From Streptomyces mexicanus (lineage in GTDB: Bacteria; Actinomycetota; Actinomycetes; Streptomycetales; Streptomycetaceae): a stretch of DNA of 64,000 nucleotides. The stretch is from the NCBI RefSeq assembly GCF_902506575.1, contig NZ_LR732544.1:6462748-6526747 (forward strand). The letters are read 5' to 3'. The position numbers and the translations under genes are program-made. Within the stretch, counting starts at the first letter, position 1, and each line of letters starts with the position of its first letter. The notes under the pieces are model-generated. The model did not search any database, was not told the origin of the DNA, and saw nothing but the letters and a program-made list of their open reading frames with translations. Below, piece after piece: positions 26,289 through 35,882 of the stretch.

Positions 26289-27431
26289 TCAGGCCGCGCG
26301 GGTGCCGCCCCGTCCGGTGCGGTCGTGATGGATCGGGGTGGCCGCGCCGGTCAGGGGGACGCCGGTGCCTCCGCGCCGGGTGGCGACGATCTCCGCGGCG
26401 ATGGACACGGCGGTCTCCTCCGGGGTGCGGGCTCCCAGGTCGAGGCCGATCGGGGACCTGAGCCGGGACAGCGCCCGCTCGCCGAGGCCGGCCTCGCGCA
26501 GCCGCCGCTCGCGGTCGGCGTGGGTGCGGCGCGAGCCCATGGCGCCTACGAAGGCGACCGGCATGCGCAGCGCCTCTGTCAGCAGCGGTATGTCGAACTT
26601 GGCGTCGTGCGTGAGCACGCACAGCACCGTGCGCGCGTCGGTCGGGGTGCTCCGCAGATAGCGGTGCGGCCAGTCGACCACGACGTCGTCGGCCTCCGGG
26701 AAGCGTGCCCGGGTGGCGAAGACGGGACGGGCGTCGCACACGGTGACGTGGTAGCCGAGGAACTTGCCCGCCTTCACCAGCGCCGCGGTGAAGTCGACCG
26801 CCCCGAAGACGCTCATGCGGGGTGGCGGCACGTTCACCTCCACCAGCAGGGTCAGTCCGCCCGGGCAGTGTGATCCGTCCTCGGCGATCTCCACCGTGGC
26901 GGTGCGGCCGGCGTCCAGCAGGGCCCGCGCTTCGGCGGCCGCGGCACGGTCCAGGTCGGGGTGGCCGCCCAGGCCGCCCTCGCTGCTGCCGTCGGGCCGC
27001 ACCAGCAGCGCGGTGCCGAGCAGGTCGCCCGGGCCGCGCACGACCCGGGCGAGGGCCGCCGGCTCGCTGCGGGCGGCGGCCGACAGCGCCGCCCGCAGCA
27101 CCGTGCGTGCCGGTGCCTGCGCGCCGACCGGGGTCACCATGACCTCGATGACTCCACCGCAGGTCAGCCCGACCGCGAAGGCGTCCTCGTCGCTGTAGCC
27201 GAACCGCTCCACGACCGTGGTGCCGTCCTGGAGCGCCTGGACGCACAGGTCGTAGACCGCTCCTTCCACGCAGCCGCCGGAGACCGAGCCGATGACGGTG
27301 CCGTCGCTGTCGACGGCGAGGGCGGCGCCGAGATCCCGCGGTGCGCTGCCGCCGACGGAGACGACGGTGGCGACGGCGAAGTCCCGGCCCTCCTGCGTCC
27401 AGCGGTGCAGTTCCTCGGCGATGTCAAGCAT
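26289..27431 (-). CDS. XdhC-family molybdenum enzyme maturation factor (PaoD-like)
   Basis: A 380-residue protein. The N-terminal XdhC/CoxI domain has VATVVSVGGSAPRDLGAALA, GSVSGGCVEGAVYD and LTCGGVIEVMVTP. The C-terminal XdhC Rossmann domain has SVFGAVDFTAALVKAGKFLG, VDWPHRYL, VLTHDAKFDIPLLTEAL and VAFVGAMGSRRTHADRERRL. XdhC proteins bind and sulfurate molybdenum cofactor and load it into their hydroxylase. The ATG at 27431 overlaps the end of the large-subunit gene by 8 bases, so it is the last gene of the operon and surely serves that enzyme. Confidence 0.92.
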   Translation of the reverse strand: MLDIAEELHRWTQEGRDFAVATVVSVGGSAPRDLGAALAVDSDGTVIGSVSGGCVEGAVYDLCVQALQDGTTVVERFGYSDEDAFAVGLTCGGVIEVMVTPVGAQAPARTVLRAALSAAARSEPAALARVVRGPGDLLGTALLVRPDGSSEGGLGGHPDLDRAAAAEARALLDAGRTATVEIAEDGSHCPGGLTLLVEVNVPPPRMSVFGAVDFTAALVKAGKFLGYHVTVCDARPVFATRARFPEADDVVVDWPHRYLRSTPTDARTVLCVLTHDAKFDIPLLTEALRMPVAFVGAMGSRRTHADRERRLREAGLGERALSRLRSPIGLDLGARTPEETAVSIAAEIVATRRGGTGVPLTGAATPIHHDRTGRGGTRAA

Positions 27432-29562
27432 GCGGTACCTCTGCGGCGGCCTGCAGGACTCGGTCGGGCCGGATGGGCAGGTCGCGGTGGCGGACGCCGG
27501 TGGCGTGCCAGACGGCGTTGGCGATCGCCGCCGCGGCACCGACGATGCCGACCTCGCCGATGCCCTTGATCCCGACCGGGTCCTCCGGGTCGTGGTCGTC
27601 CACCCAGTCGGCTTCGACGAGTGGCACGTCGGCGTGCGTGGCGACGTGGTAGCCGGCGAGGTCGGGGCCGTACACACCGCCGCTGGCCCGGTCCCGGACG
27701 GCTTCCTCGTGCAGTGCCATCGAGATGCCCCAGATCATGCCGCCGACGAGCTGGCTGCGGGCGGTGAGCGGGTTGACGATGGTGCCGGCCGCGAAGATGC
27801 CGAGCATGCGGCGCACCCGTACCTCGCCGGTGGTGACGTCCACGGCGACCTCCGCGAACTGGGCACCGTAGGAGTGCCGTTCCTTGCCGGCGAGAGTGCC
27901 GAGGGCCTCGGTGGTGTCGGCCCGTACGGTCATGCCCTCGGGCGGGATGTCCGCGCCCAGCGCCAGCCGCTCGCGCAGTTCGGCGGCCGCGGCCCGCACC
28001 GCCCAGGCCCAGGAGCGGGTGCCCGTGGACCCGCCGGCGATCATGGCCGGTCCGAAGTCGCTGTCGCCGATCCGCATCCGGATGCGGTCCGGCGGGGCCT
28101 CCAGCGCGTCGGCGGCGATCAGGGTCAGCGCGGTGCGCGCGCCCGTCCCGATGTCGGCGGCGGCGATCCGCACGGTGTACGTGCCGTCCGCCTCCGCCGT
28201 GATGGTGGCGGTGGACGGGCCGGCTCCGGCGCTGAAGGAGGCGGCGGCGGTGCCGGTGCCCAGCAGCCAGCGTCCCTCACGGCGCACACCCGGGCGCGGG
28301 TCGCGGTCGGCCCAGCCGAACCTGCGGGCGCCCTCCCGGAAGCAGGCGGCCAGGTTGCGGCTGGCGAAGGGCAGTCCGGAGACCGGGCCGCGCTCGGGTT
28401 CGTTGCGCAGGCGCAGCTCGATCGGGTCCAGGCCGCACTTCTCGGCGAGTTCGTCGAGCGCGGACTCCAGCGCGAACGAGCCGGGTGCCTCGCCCGGGGC
28501 GCGCATGAACGTCGGTGTCGGGACGTTCAGCCGGACCAGGCGGTGGGCGGTGTGGTGGGCGTCGGCGTCGTACATCACCCGGGAGGGGGCGGTGCTGGAC
28601 TCGACGAACTCGTGCACCTGGGAGGTGAGGTTCAGGGACCGGTGCTCCAGGGCGCGCAGCCGGCCGTCGGCGTCCGCACCGAGCCGGACCCGCTGCGCCG
28701 TGGGGCGGCGGTAACCGGTCAGGGAGAACATCTGACGGCGGGTCATCACGACGCGGACGGGGCGCTGCAGTTCGGTGGCGGCCATCACGGCGGCCACCTG
28801 GTGGGCGCGCACGCCCTTGCTGCCGAAGCCGCCGCCGACGTGTTCGGAGCGGACCCGCACGGAGGCCGGGTCGAGCGAGAAGAGGTTGGCGAGTTCGCCG
28901 ACGACCCAGGTGGCGCCCTGGTTGGAGTCAACCACTTCGAGCCGGCCGCCGGCCCACAGGGCGGTCGCCGCGTGCGGCTCCATCATGCTGTGGTGCTCTT
29001 CGGGAGTGGTGTACTCCGCGTCGACGACGACGGCGGAGGCGGCGAGTTCGGCCTCCAGGTCGCCCTTCTCGGTCACGGCCGGCATGTGGCCGTCCGCCGG
29101 GTAGGTGTCCGTGCGCGCCGGGGAGAAGTCGATGTCGTGCGGTTCCTGCTCGTAGTGCACGACGAGCGATTCGGCGGCCTCACGGGCCTGTTCGGGGGTC
29201 TCGGCGACGACCAGCGCCACCGGCCAGCCCAGGTGCGGCACCCGGTCGTTCTGGAAGACGGCGCAGGTGGGGTCGGGTTTGCCCAGCATGCCGACGTAGT
29301 CGGTGTTCAGCCGGGGGGCGTTCTCGTGGTGCAGGACGGCGAGGACGCCCGGCATGGCGAGGACGGGGTCGGTGTCCAGGGACCGGATCCGGCCATGGGC
29401 GACGGTGGAGAGCACCAGCCAGCCGTGGGCGAGGTCGGCGAAGGGGATCTCGCCGGCGTAGCGGGCGGCCCCGGTGACCTTCTCGCGGCCCTCCACGCGG
29501 GTGTACGCGGTGCCGGTGGAGCCGCGGGCGGGAGTGCGGGTCCGAGTCGGGGTCGTGGTCAT
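27424..29562 (-). CDS. paoC: Molybdopterin-binding subunit of aldehyde/xanthine-type hydroxylase
   Basis: A 712-residue catalytic subunit. Molybdenum-binding features include GGGFGSKGVRAHQVAAVMAA, FMRAPGEAPGSFALESALDE, AADIGTGARTALTLIAADAL and near the end GIKGIGEVGIVG, whose Glu is the base that activates the metal-bound water. It oxidises an aldehyde or N-heterocycle and passes electrons to the FAD and iron-sulfur subunits. Partner gene features favour the PaoABC aldehyde oxidoreductase type. The ATG at 29562 overlaps the FAD gene stop by 4 bases. Confidence 0.93.
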   Translation of the reverse strand: MTTTPTRTRTPARGSTGTAYTRVEGREKVTGAARYAGEIPFADLAHGWLVLSTVAHGRIRSLDTDPVLAMPGVLAVLHHENAPRLNTDYVGMLGKPDPTCAVFQNDRVPHLGWPVALVVAETPEQAREAAESLVVHYEQEPHDIDFSPARTDTYPADGHMPAVTEKGDLEAELAASAVVVDAEYTTPEEHHSMMEPHAATALWAGGRLEVVDSNQGATWVVGELANLFSLDPASVRVRSEHVGGGFGSKGVRAHQVAAVMAATELQRPVRVVMTRRQMFSLTGYRRPTAQRVRLGADADGRLRALEHRSLNLTSQVHEFVESSTAPSRVMYDADAHHTAHRLVRLNVPTPTFMRAPGEAPGSFALESALDELAEKCGLDPIELRLRNEPERGPVSGLPFASRNLAACFREGARRFGWADRDPRPGVRREGRWLLGTGTAAASFSAGAGPSTATITAEADGTYTVRIAAADIGTGARTALTLIAADALEAPPDRIRMRIGDSDFGPAMIAGGSTGTRSWAWAVRAAAAELRERLALGADIPPEGMTVRADTTEALGTLAGKERHSYGAQFAEVAVDVTTGEVRVRRMLGIFAAGTIVNPLTARSQLVGGMIWGISMALHEEAVRDRASGGVYGPDLAGYHVATHADVPLVEADWVDDHDPEDPVGIKGIGEVGIVGAAAAIANAVWHATGVRHRDLPIRPDRVLQAAAEVPHA

Positions 29563-30547
29563 CGGGCGGCCTCCTCGGCGAGTTCGGTGAGCACGGCCAC
29601 CACGAGGTTGCGCATCAGGGTCACCTTGTATCCGTTGTCGGGCAGCGGTTTCGCCGCCGCGAGTTCGGCGTCCGCGGCGGCCGCGAAGGTGTCGGCGTCG
29701 GCCGGTGCCCCGGCCAGTGCCTGTTCGGCCGTCCGTGCCCGCCACGGGCGGGAGGCGACCGCGCCGAAGGCCAGGCGCACGTCGTGCACGACACCGTCGC
29801 GGACGTCGAGCGCGGCGGCGACCGACCCGATCGCGAACGCGTAGGAGGCGCGCTCGCGCACCTTGCGGTAGCGGGAGTGGGCGGCGACCGGCAGGGGCGG
29901 CAGGGTGACGCCGGTGATCAGCGCGCCGGCCGGCAGGGCCGTCCCCCGGTGCGGGGTGGCCCCGGCGGGCAGGTAGAAGTCGGCCCGCGGCAACCGGCCG
30001 GGCCCGCCCGCCGTTTCGTAGGTGACGACGGCGTCGAAGGCGGCCAGGGCCACGCCCATGTCGGAGGGGTGGACGGCCACGCAGTGCTCGGAGGCGCCCA
30101 GGATCGCGTGGTTGTGGTGCACGCCCTGGACGGCGGGGCAACCGCTGCCGGGGACGCGCTTGTTGCACGGCTGGCTCACGTCGGTGAAGTAGCCGCAGCG
30201 GGTGCGCTGCAGCAGGTTGCCGCCGACGGTGGCCATGTTGCGCAGCTGCCCGGAGGCTCCGGCGAGCACCGCCTGCGTCAACGCCGGGTAGCGGCGCCGG
30301 ACTTCGGGGTGGGCGGCCAGGTCGCTGTTGGTGACGGTCGCGCCGATGCGCAGGCCGCCGTCCTCGGTGGGCTCGATCCCGTCGAGCGGCAGCTCCCGGA
30401 CGTCGACGAGGCGGGTGGGCCGCTCGACGCCGGTCTTCATCAGGTCGACGAGATTGGTGCCGCCGCCGAGGAATCGGGCGTCGGGGTCGGCGCCCAGCAG
30501 TGCGACGGCGCCGGCGACGTCGTGCGCCCTGTGGTATCCGAACTCCC

Positions 30548-30551
<4 letters not shown>
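29559..30551 (-). CDS. paoB: FAD-binding subunit with extra 4Fe-4S motif
   Basis: A 330-residue subunit. FAD-binding motifs are DARFLGGGTNLVDLMKTGVE and MATVGGNLLQRTRC. Directly after comes the cysteine cluster RCGYF-x-PCNKRVPGSGCPA, which in E. coli PaoB holds a [4Fe-4S] cluster missing from ordinary xanthine dehydrogenases. This identifies the enzyme as a PaoABC-like aldehyde oxidoreductase. The C-terminal CO dehydrogenase flavoprotein domain follows with VRLAFGAVASRPWRA. It overlaps both neighbours by 4 bases (ATGA), giving tight coupling. Confidence 0.92.
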
Positions 30552-31171
<620 letters not shown>

Positions 31172-31321
31172 GATCAGCTTCTTTCGCGTATCCGGGGAAC
31201 ACGCCCAGGTCACAACGGGAATCGTCAGGACGTCGGAAGGAAGGGAAACAGACAGTCTGGACAAGAAAACGCACGGTACGTGGCGGAAAAGCACCACCCG
31301 CCACTATGGTGGACGCGAAGC

Positions 31322-31362
31322 GGACAGCTGTCCACTATCGCCAAAGTACCGGACAGCTGTCC
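31322..31362. promoter_or_regulatory. Twin palindromic operators for TetR/pao region
   Basis: GGACAGCTGTCC, a perfect 12-bp palindrome, occurs at 31322-31333 and again at 31351-31362, with centres 29 bases apart, in the 235-base gap between paoA and the TetR gene. A related half (ACAGTCTGGACA) is near 31252. The proximal copy lies 45 bases before the regulator start. They fit TetR dimer binding and negative autoregulation. Confidence 0.8.
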
Positions 31363-31406
31363 GCTTAGCAAGACCGGGTTCGGAGACGCGCCCGAAGGGA
31401 GGACCG

Positions 31407-31985
31407 GTGCCGGAGAAGAAGAGCGCTCCCCTGCGCTCGGACGCACAGCGCAACCGCGCCACCATCCTGGAAGTGGCCGTGGCCGAGCTGACCCGGTGCG
31501 CGGACACCCCGCTCAGCGTGATCGCCCGGAAGGCGGGCGTCGGGCAGGGCACGTTCTACCGCAACTTCCCCAACCGCGAGGCGCTCGTCCTGGAGGTCTA
31601 CCGCCACGAGATGCAGCAGGTCGCCGACAGCGCGGTCCGGTTGCTGGAGCACCGGGAGCCCGACGAGGCGCTGCGCGCGTGGATGGACGACCTGGCCCGG
31701 TTCGCCATGACCAAGGCCGGCCTGGCGGACGCGATCCGCCAGGCCACCAGCGCGCCCGGCAGCCCGGCCAAACCGGGCCCCGGGCCGGTGGCCGCCGCGG
31801 CGGAGCGCCTGCTGCGCGCCAACGAGGAGGCCGGGACCATCCGCCCCGGCGTGACGGCCGACGAGTTCATGCTCGCCATCGCCGGCCTGTGGCAGCTCGA
31901 CCCGCACGGCGACTGGCAGACGCGCGCGACGCGTCTGCTGGATCTCGTCATGGACGGCCTGCGCGCGGGAGCACCCGGACACTGA
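31407..31985 (+). CDS. TetR-family regulator
   Basis: A 192-residue repressor. Residues 10-58 form the TetR helix-turn-helix: SDAQRNRATILEVAVAELTR, then PLSVIARKAGVGQGTFYRNFPNRE. The C-terminal ligand domain is divergent, as usual. The GTG at 31407 is preceded by AAGGGAGG. It is divergent from the paoABCD-like operon, and twin palindromes lie between them, so it most likely represses that operon and itself until an aldehyde or related inducer binds (inference). Upstream in-frame ATG at 31170 would cover the operators and is rejected. Confidence 0.92.
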   Translation: MPEKKSAPLRSDAQRNRATILEVAVAELTRCADTPLSVIARKAGVGQGTFYRNFPNREALVLEVYRHEMQQVADSAVRLLEHREPDEALRAWMDDLARFAMTKAGLADAIRQATSAPGSPAKPGPGPVAAAAERLLRANEEAGTIRPGVTADEFMLAIAGLWQLDPHGDWQTRATRLLDLVMDGLRAGAPGH

Positions 31986-32310
31986 CGGCGCACGCCCCCG
32001 CGCCGACGCGACGGCGCACGCCTGTGACACCAGGGAGCCGACGGCGTGCGCTCCACCCCGGAGGCCTCCCGCGCACACCCTGACCCCTCCGGCGCACGCC
32101 TGCGCGCGGCAGGACGCCGACCGCGTACGCCCGCCACCGGCCCCAGGACACGTCGCGGGGCACGCGCCCCTGCCGCGCCCCACCGCCTCGGCCGCACGGA
32201 CGGCACTCCCCCACGGCCCACGGCCCCGTCCCCACCCGCCGCGCGAACGGCACACGCGCGGACGGAAAATCCGTCGACAGCGCCCGCGGCGGCGGGCAAG
32301 GTGTCCGACC
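31986..32310. other. Intergenic region with degenerate repeats
   Basis: 325 bases between the TetR and methyltransferase genes. ACGGCGCACGCC-type units recur from about 31986 to 32110 (ACTGACGGCGCACGCC, GCGACGGCGCACGCC, TCCGGCGCACGCC). No gene, hairpin with T run or promoter boxes could be supported. Confidence 0.4.
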
Positions 32311-33051
32311 GTGACAAGCAGTGAACTGTGGAGCCGAGAGACCGCCGAACGCTACGACGCCGAGGAGACGGAGCTGTCCTGCGCCGCCGTCCTCGAACCG
32401 ACCCTCGACTTCCTCGCCGCACTCGCCGGCAGCGGCCCGGCCCTGGAGTTCGCGATCGGCACCGGGCGCGTGGGCGTGCCGCTGCGGCGGCGCGGCGTGC
32501 CGGTGGCCGGCATCGAGCTGTCCGAGCACATGGCGGCGGTGCTGCGGCGCAAGATCGACGAGGACACGCTGCCGGTCACCATCGGCGACATGGCCACGAC
32601 CGTCGTGCCCGGCGAGTTCACCTTGGTGTACCTCGTCTACAACACGATCTCCAACCTGCTCACCCAGGACGAGCAGGTCGCGTGCTTCCGCAACGCGGCC
32701 CGCCACCTGCTGCCCGGCGGCCGGTTCGTGATCGAACTGAACGTGCCGCCCCTGCGTTTCCTGCCCCCGGGGCAGGTCGCGGTGCCGTTCGACGTCTCCG
32801 AGCGGCATCTCGGCTTCGACACCATCGACCCCGTCGAGCAGATCCTCGTCTCGCACCACTTCACGCGCGACGGGGACGACGGCCGCTACCGCCGCGAGGC
32901 CTCACGGCACCGGTACGCGTGGCCGGCGGAGCTGGACCTGATGGCCCGGCTGGCGGGTCTGGAGCTGGAACGACGCGTCGCCGACTGGGACGGGACGCCG
33001 TTCACCCAGGACGCCCGGAAGCACATCTCGGTGTGGCGCAAGCCGGCCTGA
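32311..33051 (+). CDS. Class I SAM-dependent methyltransferase
   Basis: A 246-residue Rossmann methyltransferase. Motif I is ALEFAIGTGRVGVPLRRRGV near residue 44, the acidic motif II is PVAGIELSEHMAAVLRRK, and a motif-III-like GDMATTVVPGEFTLVYLVYN follows. The post-motif HLLPGGRFVIELNVP is standard. The substrate is unknown. GTG 32311 is used because the conserved LWSRETAERYDAEE begins right after it. It is cytoplasmic and monocistronic, between the TetR gene and a sensor phosphatase. Confidence 0.88.
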   Translation: MTSSELWSRETAERYDAEETELSCAAVLEPTLDFLAALAGSGPALEFAIGTGRVGVPLRRRGVPVAGIELSEHMAAVLRRKIDEDTLPVTIGDMATTVVPGEFTLVYLVYNTISNLLTQDEQVACFRNAARHLLPGGRFVIELNVPPLRFLPPGQVAVPFDVSERHLGFDTIDPVEQILVSHHFTRDGDDGRYRREASRHRYAWPAELDLMARLAGLELERRVADWDGTPFTQDARKHISVWRKPA

Positions 33052-33263
33052 GGCGCACGGCGCTCCAGCCGGCGCCCCTTTCGGACGGTCCGTCCCCGGA
33101 CACTTCCGTTCTCCGCCCGGCCACTTCCGTTCGTGGGAGCCCGGTGCCGGGAGCAGCATGGAGGTGACGGCTCACGGCAGACACAGCCCTCGGCTCATGG
33201 CGCGCACAGCCTCGGCTCACGGCGGCGCAGCTCTCGGGCGGTCGTCACGGAGGGAGTCGGAGC

Positions 33264-35357
33264 ATGCGAGAGGACGAATCGCTGCGGGAGGCGGGGGACA
33301 GCGGCCGGGCGGGGCCGCTGCCGCCGGGAGGGCTGCTCGATCTGCTCAGCGTGTGCGCGGTGGTGCTGGACAGCAAGGGGCGGATCGTGTTCTGGAGCCC
33401 CCAGGCCAGCGAGGTGTTCGGCTACACCGCGGACGAGGCGCTGGGGCAGTACGCGGCCCGGCTGCTGGTCCACGAGGAGCACCGTGAGCTGGTGATGCGG
33501 CTGTTCGCCGAGGTGATGGGCACGGGCGCGAGCTGGGCCGGCGCGTTCCCCATCCGGCACAAGGACGGCAGTACCCGCCTGGTGGAGTTCCGCAACATGC
33601 GGTTGCTGGACGACCTCGGCGACGTCTACGCCCTGGGCATCGCCGCCGACCAGGCCACTTTGGAGCGGGTGGAGACCAAGCTGGCGCTGAGCGAGGGCCT
33701 GGTGTCGCAGTCGCCCATCGGGGTGGCGCTGCTGGACACGGAGCTGCGCTACCTGCTGGTCAATCCGGCGCTGGAACGCACCAACGGCGTACCCGCGGCC
33801 GACCACATCGGCCGCCGCCCGCGCGAGATCCTCTCGTTCTCCGGCATCGACACGATCGAGTCCGCTCTGCGGCAGGTCCTGGTGACGGGTACGCCGCTGC
33901 TGGACCAGTACATCGTGGGGCGCACCGCGGCCGATCCGGACCACGATCACGCCTGGTCGGTGTCGTACTACCGGCTCGAAGCGGCCAACGGGCGGGTGAT
34001 CGGCGTGGCGAACTCCGTCATCGACGTCACCGAACGGCACCGGGCGGCGACCGAGGCGGACCGGGCCCGGCGCCGTCTGGCGCTGATCGCCGACGCCTCG
34101 GCGCGGGTGGGGACCAGCCTGGCGGTCGAGCAGACGGCGCAGGAACTGGCGAACGTCGCGGTGCCCGTGCTGGCCGACATCGCGGCGGTCGACGTGCTGG
34201 ACGCCGTCCTGGCCTTCCGCCGCTCCTCCGGCGCGCACGACGGCCCGGAGTTGTTCCGCGGGCTGGCCGTGGCCACGGCCCACCCCTCCGAAGCCACCGC
34301 GGCCGCCCACACGGCCGGGCAGCTCGCCGCCTACGGGCCGGACCGGCTGCTCACCCGGTGCGTCCACACCGGGCGGCCGGTCGTCGTCGCGCACACCGGC
34401 CGGGAGGACCTGTTGCGCATCGCCCGTGACCGCGAGGCCGCGGAGGCCTTCGCCCGCGCCGGCGTCCACTCCTACCTCGCGGTGCCGCTGATCGCCCACA
34501 ACGAGGTGCTGGGCGCCTTCGACCTGCTGCGCACCCGCAATCCGCTGCCCTTCGACGAGGACGACGTGCTCCTGGCCTGCGAGCTGGCCAACCGGGCGGC
34601 GGTGGCCATCGACAACGCCCGCTGGCACGAGAGCGTGCGCAACTCCGCCGAGACCCTCCAGCGCAGCCTGCTGCCCGGCAGCCACCCGCGCCTCACCGGT
34701 CTCCAGGTCGCCTCGCTCTACCAGCCCGCCCAGTCCTCCTCCGAGGTCGGCGGCGACTGGTACGACGTCATCCCGCTGGCCGACGACAAGACCGCGCTGG
34801 TGGTCGGCGACGTGATGGGCAACGGCATCGACGCCGCCGCGGCCATGGGCCGCCTGCGCACCGCCACCTGCGCCTACGCCGACCTCGACCTGGCACCGCA
34901 CGAAGTCCTCCGGCACCTGGACAAGATCACCCGTGGTCTGGAGCACTACATCGCCACCTGCCTGTACGCCGTGTACGACCCGCACCAGCACCAGTGCCGC
35001 ATCGCCAACGCGGGACACCTGCCGCCGGTCCACATCCGCACCGGCCGATCCCCCGCCCTCCTCGACCTGCCCACCGGCACCCCCCTCGGCGTCGGCGGCG
35101 TCCCCTTCCGCACCGTCGCCTTCGCCCTGGACCCCGGCGACCGGCTCGTCCTCTACACCGACGGCCTCGTCGAAACCCGCCGGCACCCCATCGACGAACG
35201 CCTGGACACCCTGCTGCACACCCTCGACCAGCCGGCCCGCCCGCTGGAGGCCACCTGCCAGTGGCTCCTGGACGCCCTGCGCGACACCGACGACCACGAC
35301 GACGTCGCCCTGCTGATCGCACAGGCCCAGTCGGTCACGGCCGCCGACGCACGGTGA
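33264..35357 (+). CDS. PAS-PAS-GAF-SpoIIE phosphatase
   Basis: A 697-residue soluble signalling protein. PAS domain 1 is about residues 22-130 (AVVLDSKGRIVFWSPQASEV). PAS domain 2 is about 140-255 (GVALLDTELRYLLVNPALER). A GAF domain spans about 270-450 and a PP2C/SpoIIE domain 480-690, with EVGGDWYDVIPL, VVGDVMGNGIDAAAAMG, TDGLVETRRHPID and DDVALLI. Streptomyces phosphatases of this type act on anti-anti-sigma factors in response to signals such as redox state or small ligands. No kinase/anti-sigma HATPase domain is fused at the C terminus, unlike many relatives. No partner gene is adjacent. Confidence 0.92.
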   Translation: MREDESLREAGDSGRAGPLPPGGLLDLLSVCAVVLDSKGRIVFWSPQASEVFGYTADEALGQYAARLLVHEEHRELVMRLFAEVMGTGASWAGAFPIRHKDGSTRLVEFRNMRLLDDLGDVYALGIAADQATLERVETKLALSEGLVSQSPIGVALLDTELRYLLVNPALERTNGVPAADHIGRRPREILSFSGIDTIESALRQVLVTGTPLLDQYIVGRTAADPDHDHAWSVSYYRLEAANGRVIGVANSVIDVTERHRAATEADRARRRLALIADASARVGTSLAVEQTAQELANVAVPVLADIAAVDVLDAVLAFRRSSGAHDGPELFRGLAVATAHPSEATAAAHTAGQLAAYGPDRLLTRCVHTGRPVVVAHTGREDLLRIARDREAAEAFARAGVHSYLAVPLIAHNEVLGAFDLLRTRNPLPFDEDDVLLACELANRAAVAIDNARWHESVRNSAETLQRSLLPGSHPRLTGLQVASLYQPAQSSSEVGGDWYDVIPLADDKTALVVGDVMGNGIDAAAAMGRLRTATCAYADLDLAPHEVLRHLDKITRGLEHYIATCLYAVYDPHQHQCRIANAGHLPPVHIRTGRSPALLDLPTGTPLGVGGVPFRTVAFALDPGDRLVLYTDGLVETRRHPIDERLDTLLHTLDQPARPLEATCQWLLDALRDTDDHDDVALLIAQAQSVTAADAR

Positions 35358-35460
35358 ACTCCTCCCGCGCCCGGTGAACTCCTCCGCCCACGGCCCGTGA
35401 TCCGCCGCGCGCTCGACCGCCCGCCGCGCCCCATGATCCACCACGGGCCGCCGACCTGTG

Positions 35461-35545
35461 CTAGGCTGACGGAGTTGCAGTTGTGGTACCCATGAAACCT
35501 ATGTGCGCCTGACCGGATTGCTTCCCTCAGGCGCATTATTTGTTT
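35461..35545 (+). promoter_or_regulatory. Cold-shock gene promoter and leader hairpin
   Basis: A -10-like TAGGCT is near 35463. Downstream, TGCGCCTGA at 35504-35512 pairs perfectly with 35527-35535 across a 14-base loop, and is followed at once by TTATTTGTTTT. That is the shape of an intrinsic terminator inside the 5' leader of the cold-shock gene, 56 bases before its ATG. It may act as an attenuator or cold-responsive RNA switch. Confidence 0.6.
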
Positions 35546-35591
35546 TCCGGCATTCTCCGGATGGGGCCTCTGCCTACATAAGGAGCATGTC

Positions 35592-35795
35592 ATGGCACAG
35601 GGAACCGTGAAGTGGTTCAACGCCGAAAAGGGTTTCGGCTTCATCCAGCAGGACGGCGGCGGTCCCGACGTCTTCGCGCACTACTCGAACATCCAGACCC
35701 AGGGCTTCCGTGAGCTGCAGGAGGGCCAGCGGGTCTCCTTCGACGTCACGCAGGGCCAGAAGGGCCCGCAGGCGGAGAACATCGTCCCCGCCTGA
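35592..35795 (+). CDS. Cold-shock domain protein
   Basis: A 67-residue OB-fold RNA chaperone. RNP1 is KGFGFIQ and RNP2 is DVFAHYS, both intact, along with the start [18 protein letters not shown] that is standard for Csp proteins. It binds single-stranded RNA and DNA in the cytoplasm and melts secondary structure after cold shock. The ATG at 35592 has AAGGAG upstream. A long AT-richer leader with a hairpin precedes it. It is followed through a terminator by a DEAD-box helicase gene, the usual functional partner in cold adaptation. Confidence 0.97.
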   Translation: MAQGTVKWFNAEKGFGFIQQDGGGPDVFAHYSNIQTQGFRELQEGQRVSFDVTQGQKGPQAENIVPA

Positions 35796-35819
35796 TCGCC
35801 GGACGCGTATCCGCTCGCC

Positions 35820-35848
35820 GGGGTCCGCACCGTCGTGGTGCGGACCCC
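35820..35848 (+). terminator. Hairpin terminator between csp and helicase
   Basis: GGGGTCCGCACC at 35820-35831 pairs perfectly with 35837-35848 over 12 bp with a 5-base loop, followed by GGTTTGTGCTGT. It ends the csp transcript. Read-through could still supply the helicase, as no other promoter is obvious before 35883. Confidence 0.85.
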
Positions 35849-35882
35849 GGTTTGTGCTGTCTCCAGGAAGGTTGTCACCTGC

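Noticed and set aside
35835-35882. Longer start of the DEAD-box helicase at GTG 35835
   Set aside because: This start lies in the stem of the csp terminator and the extension has no family match.
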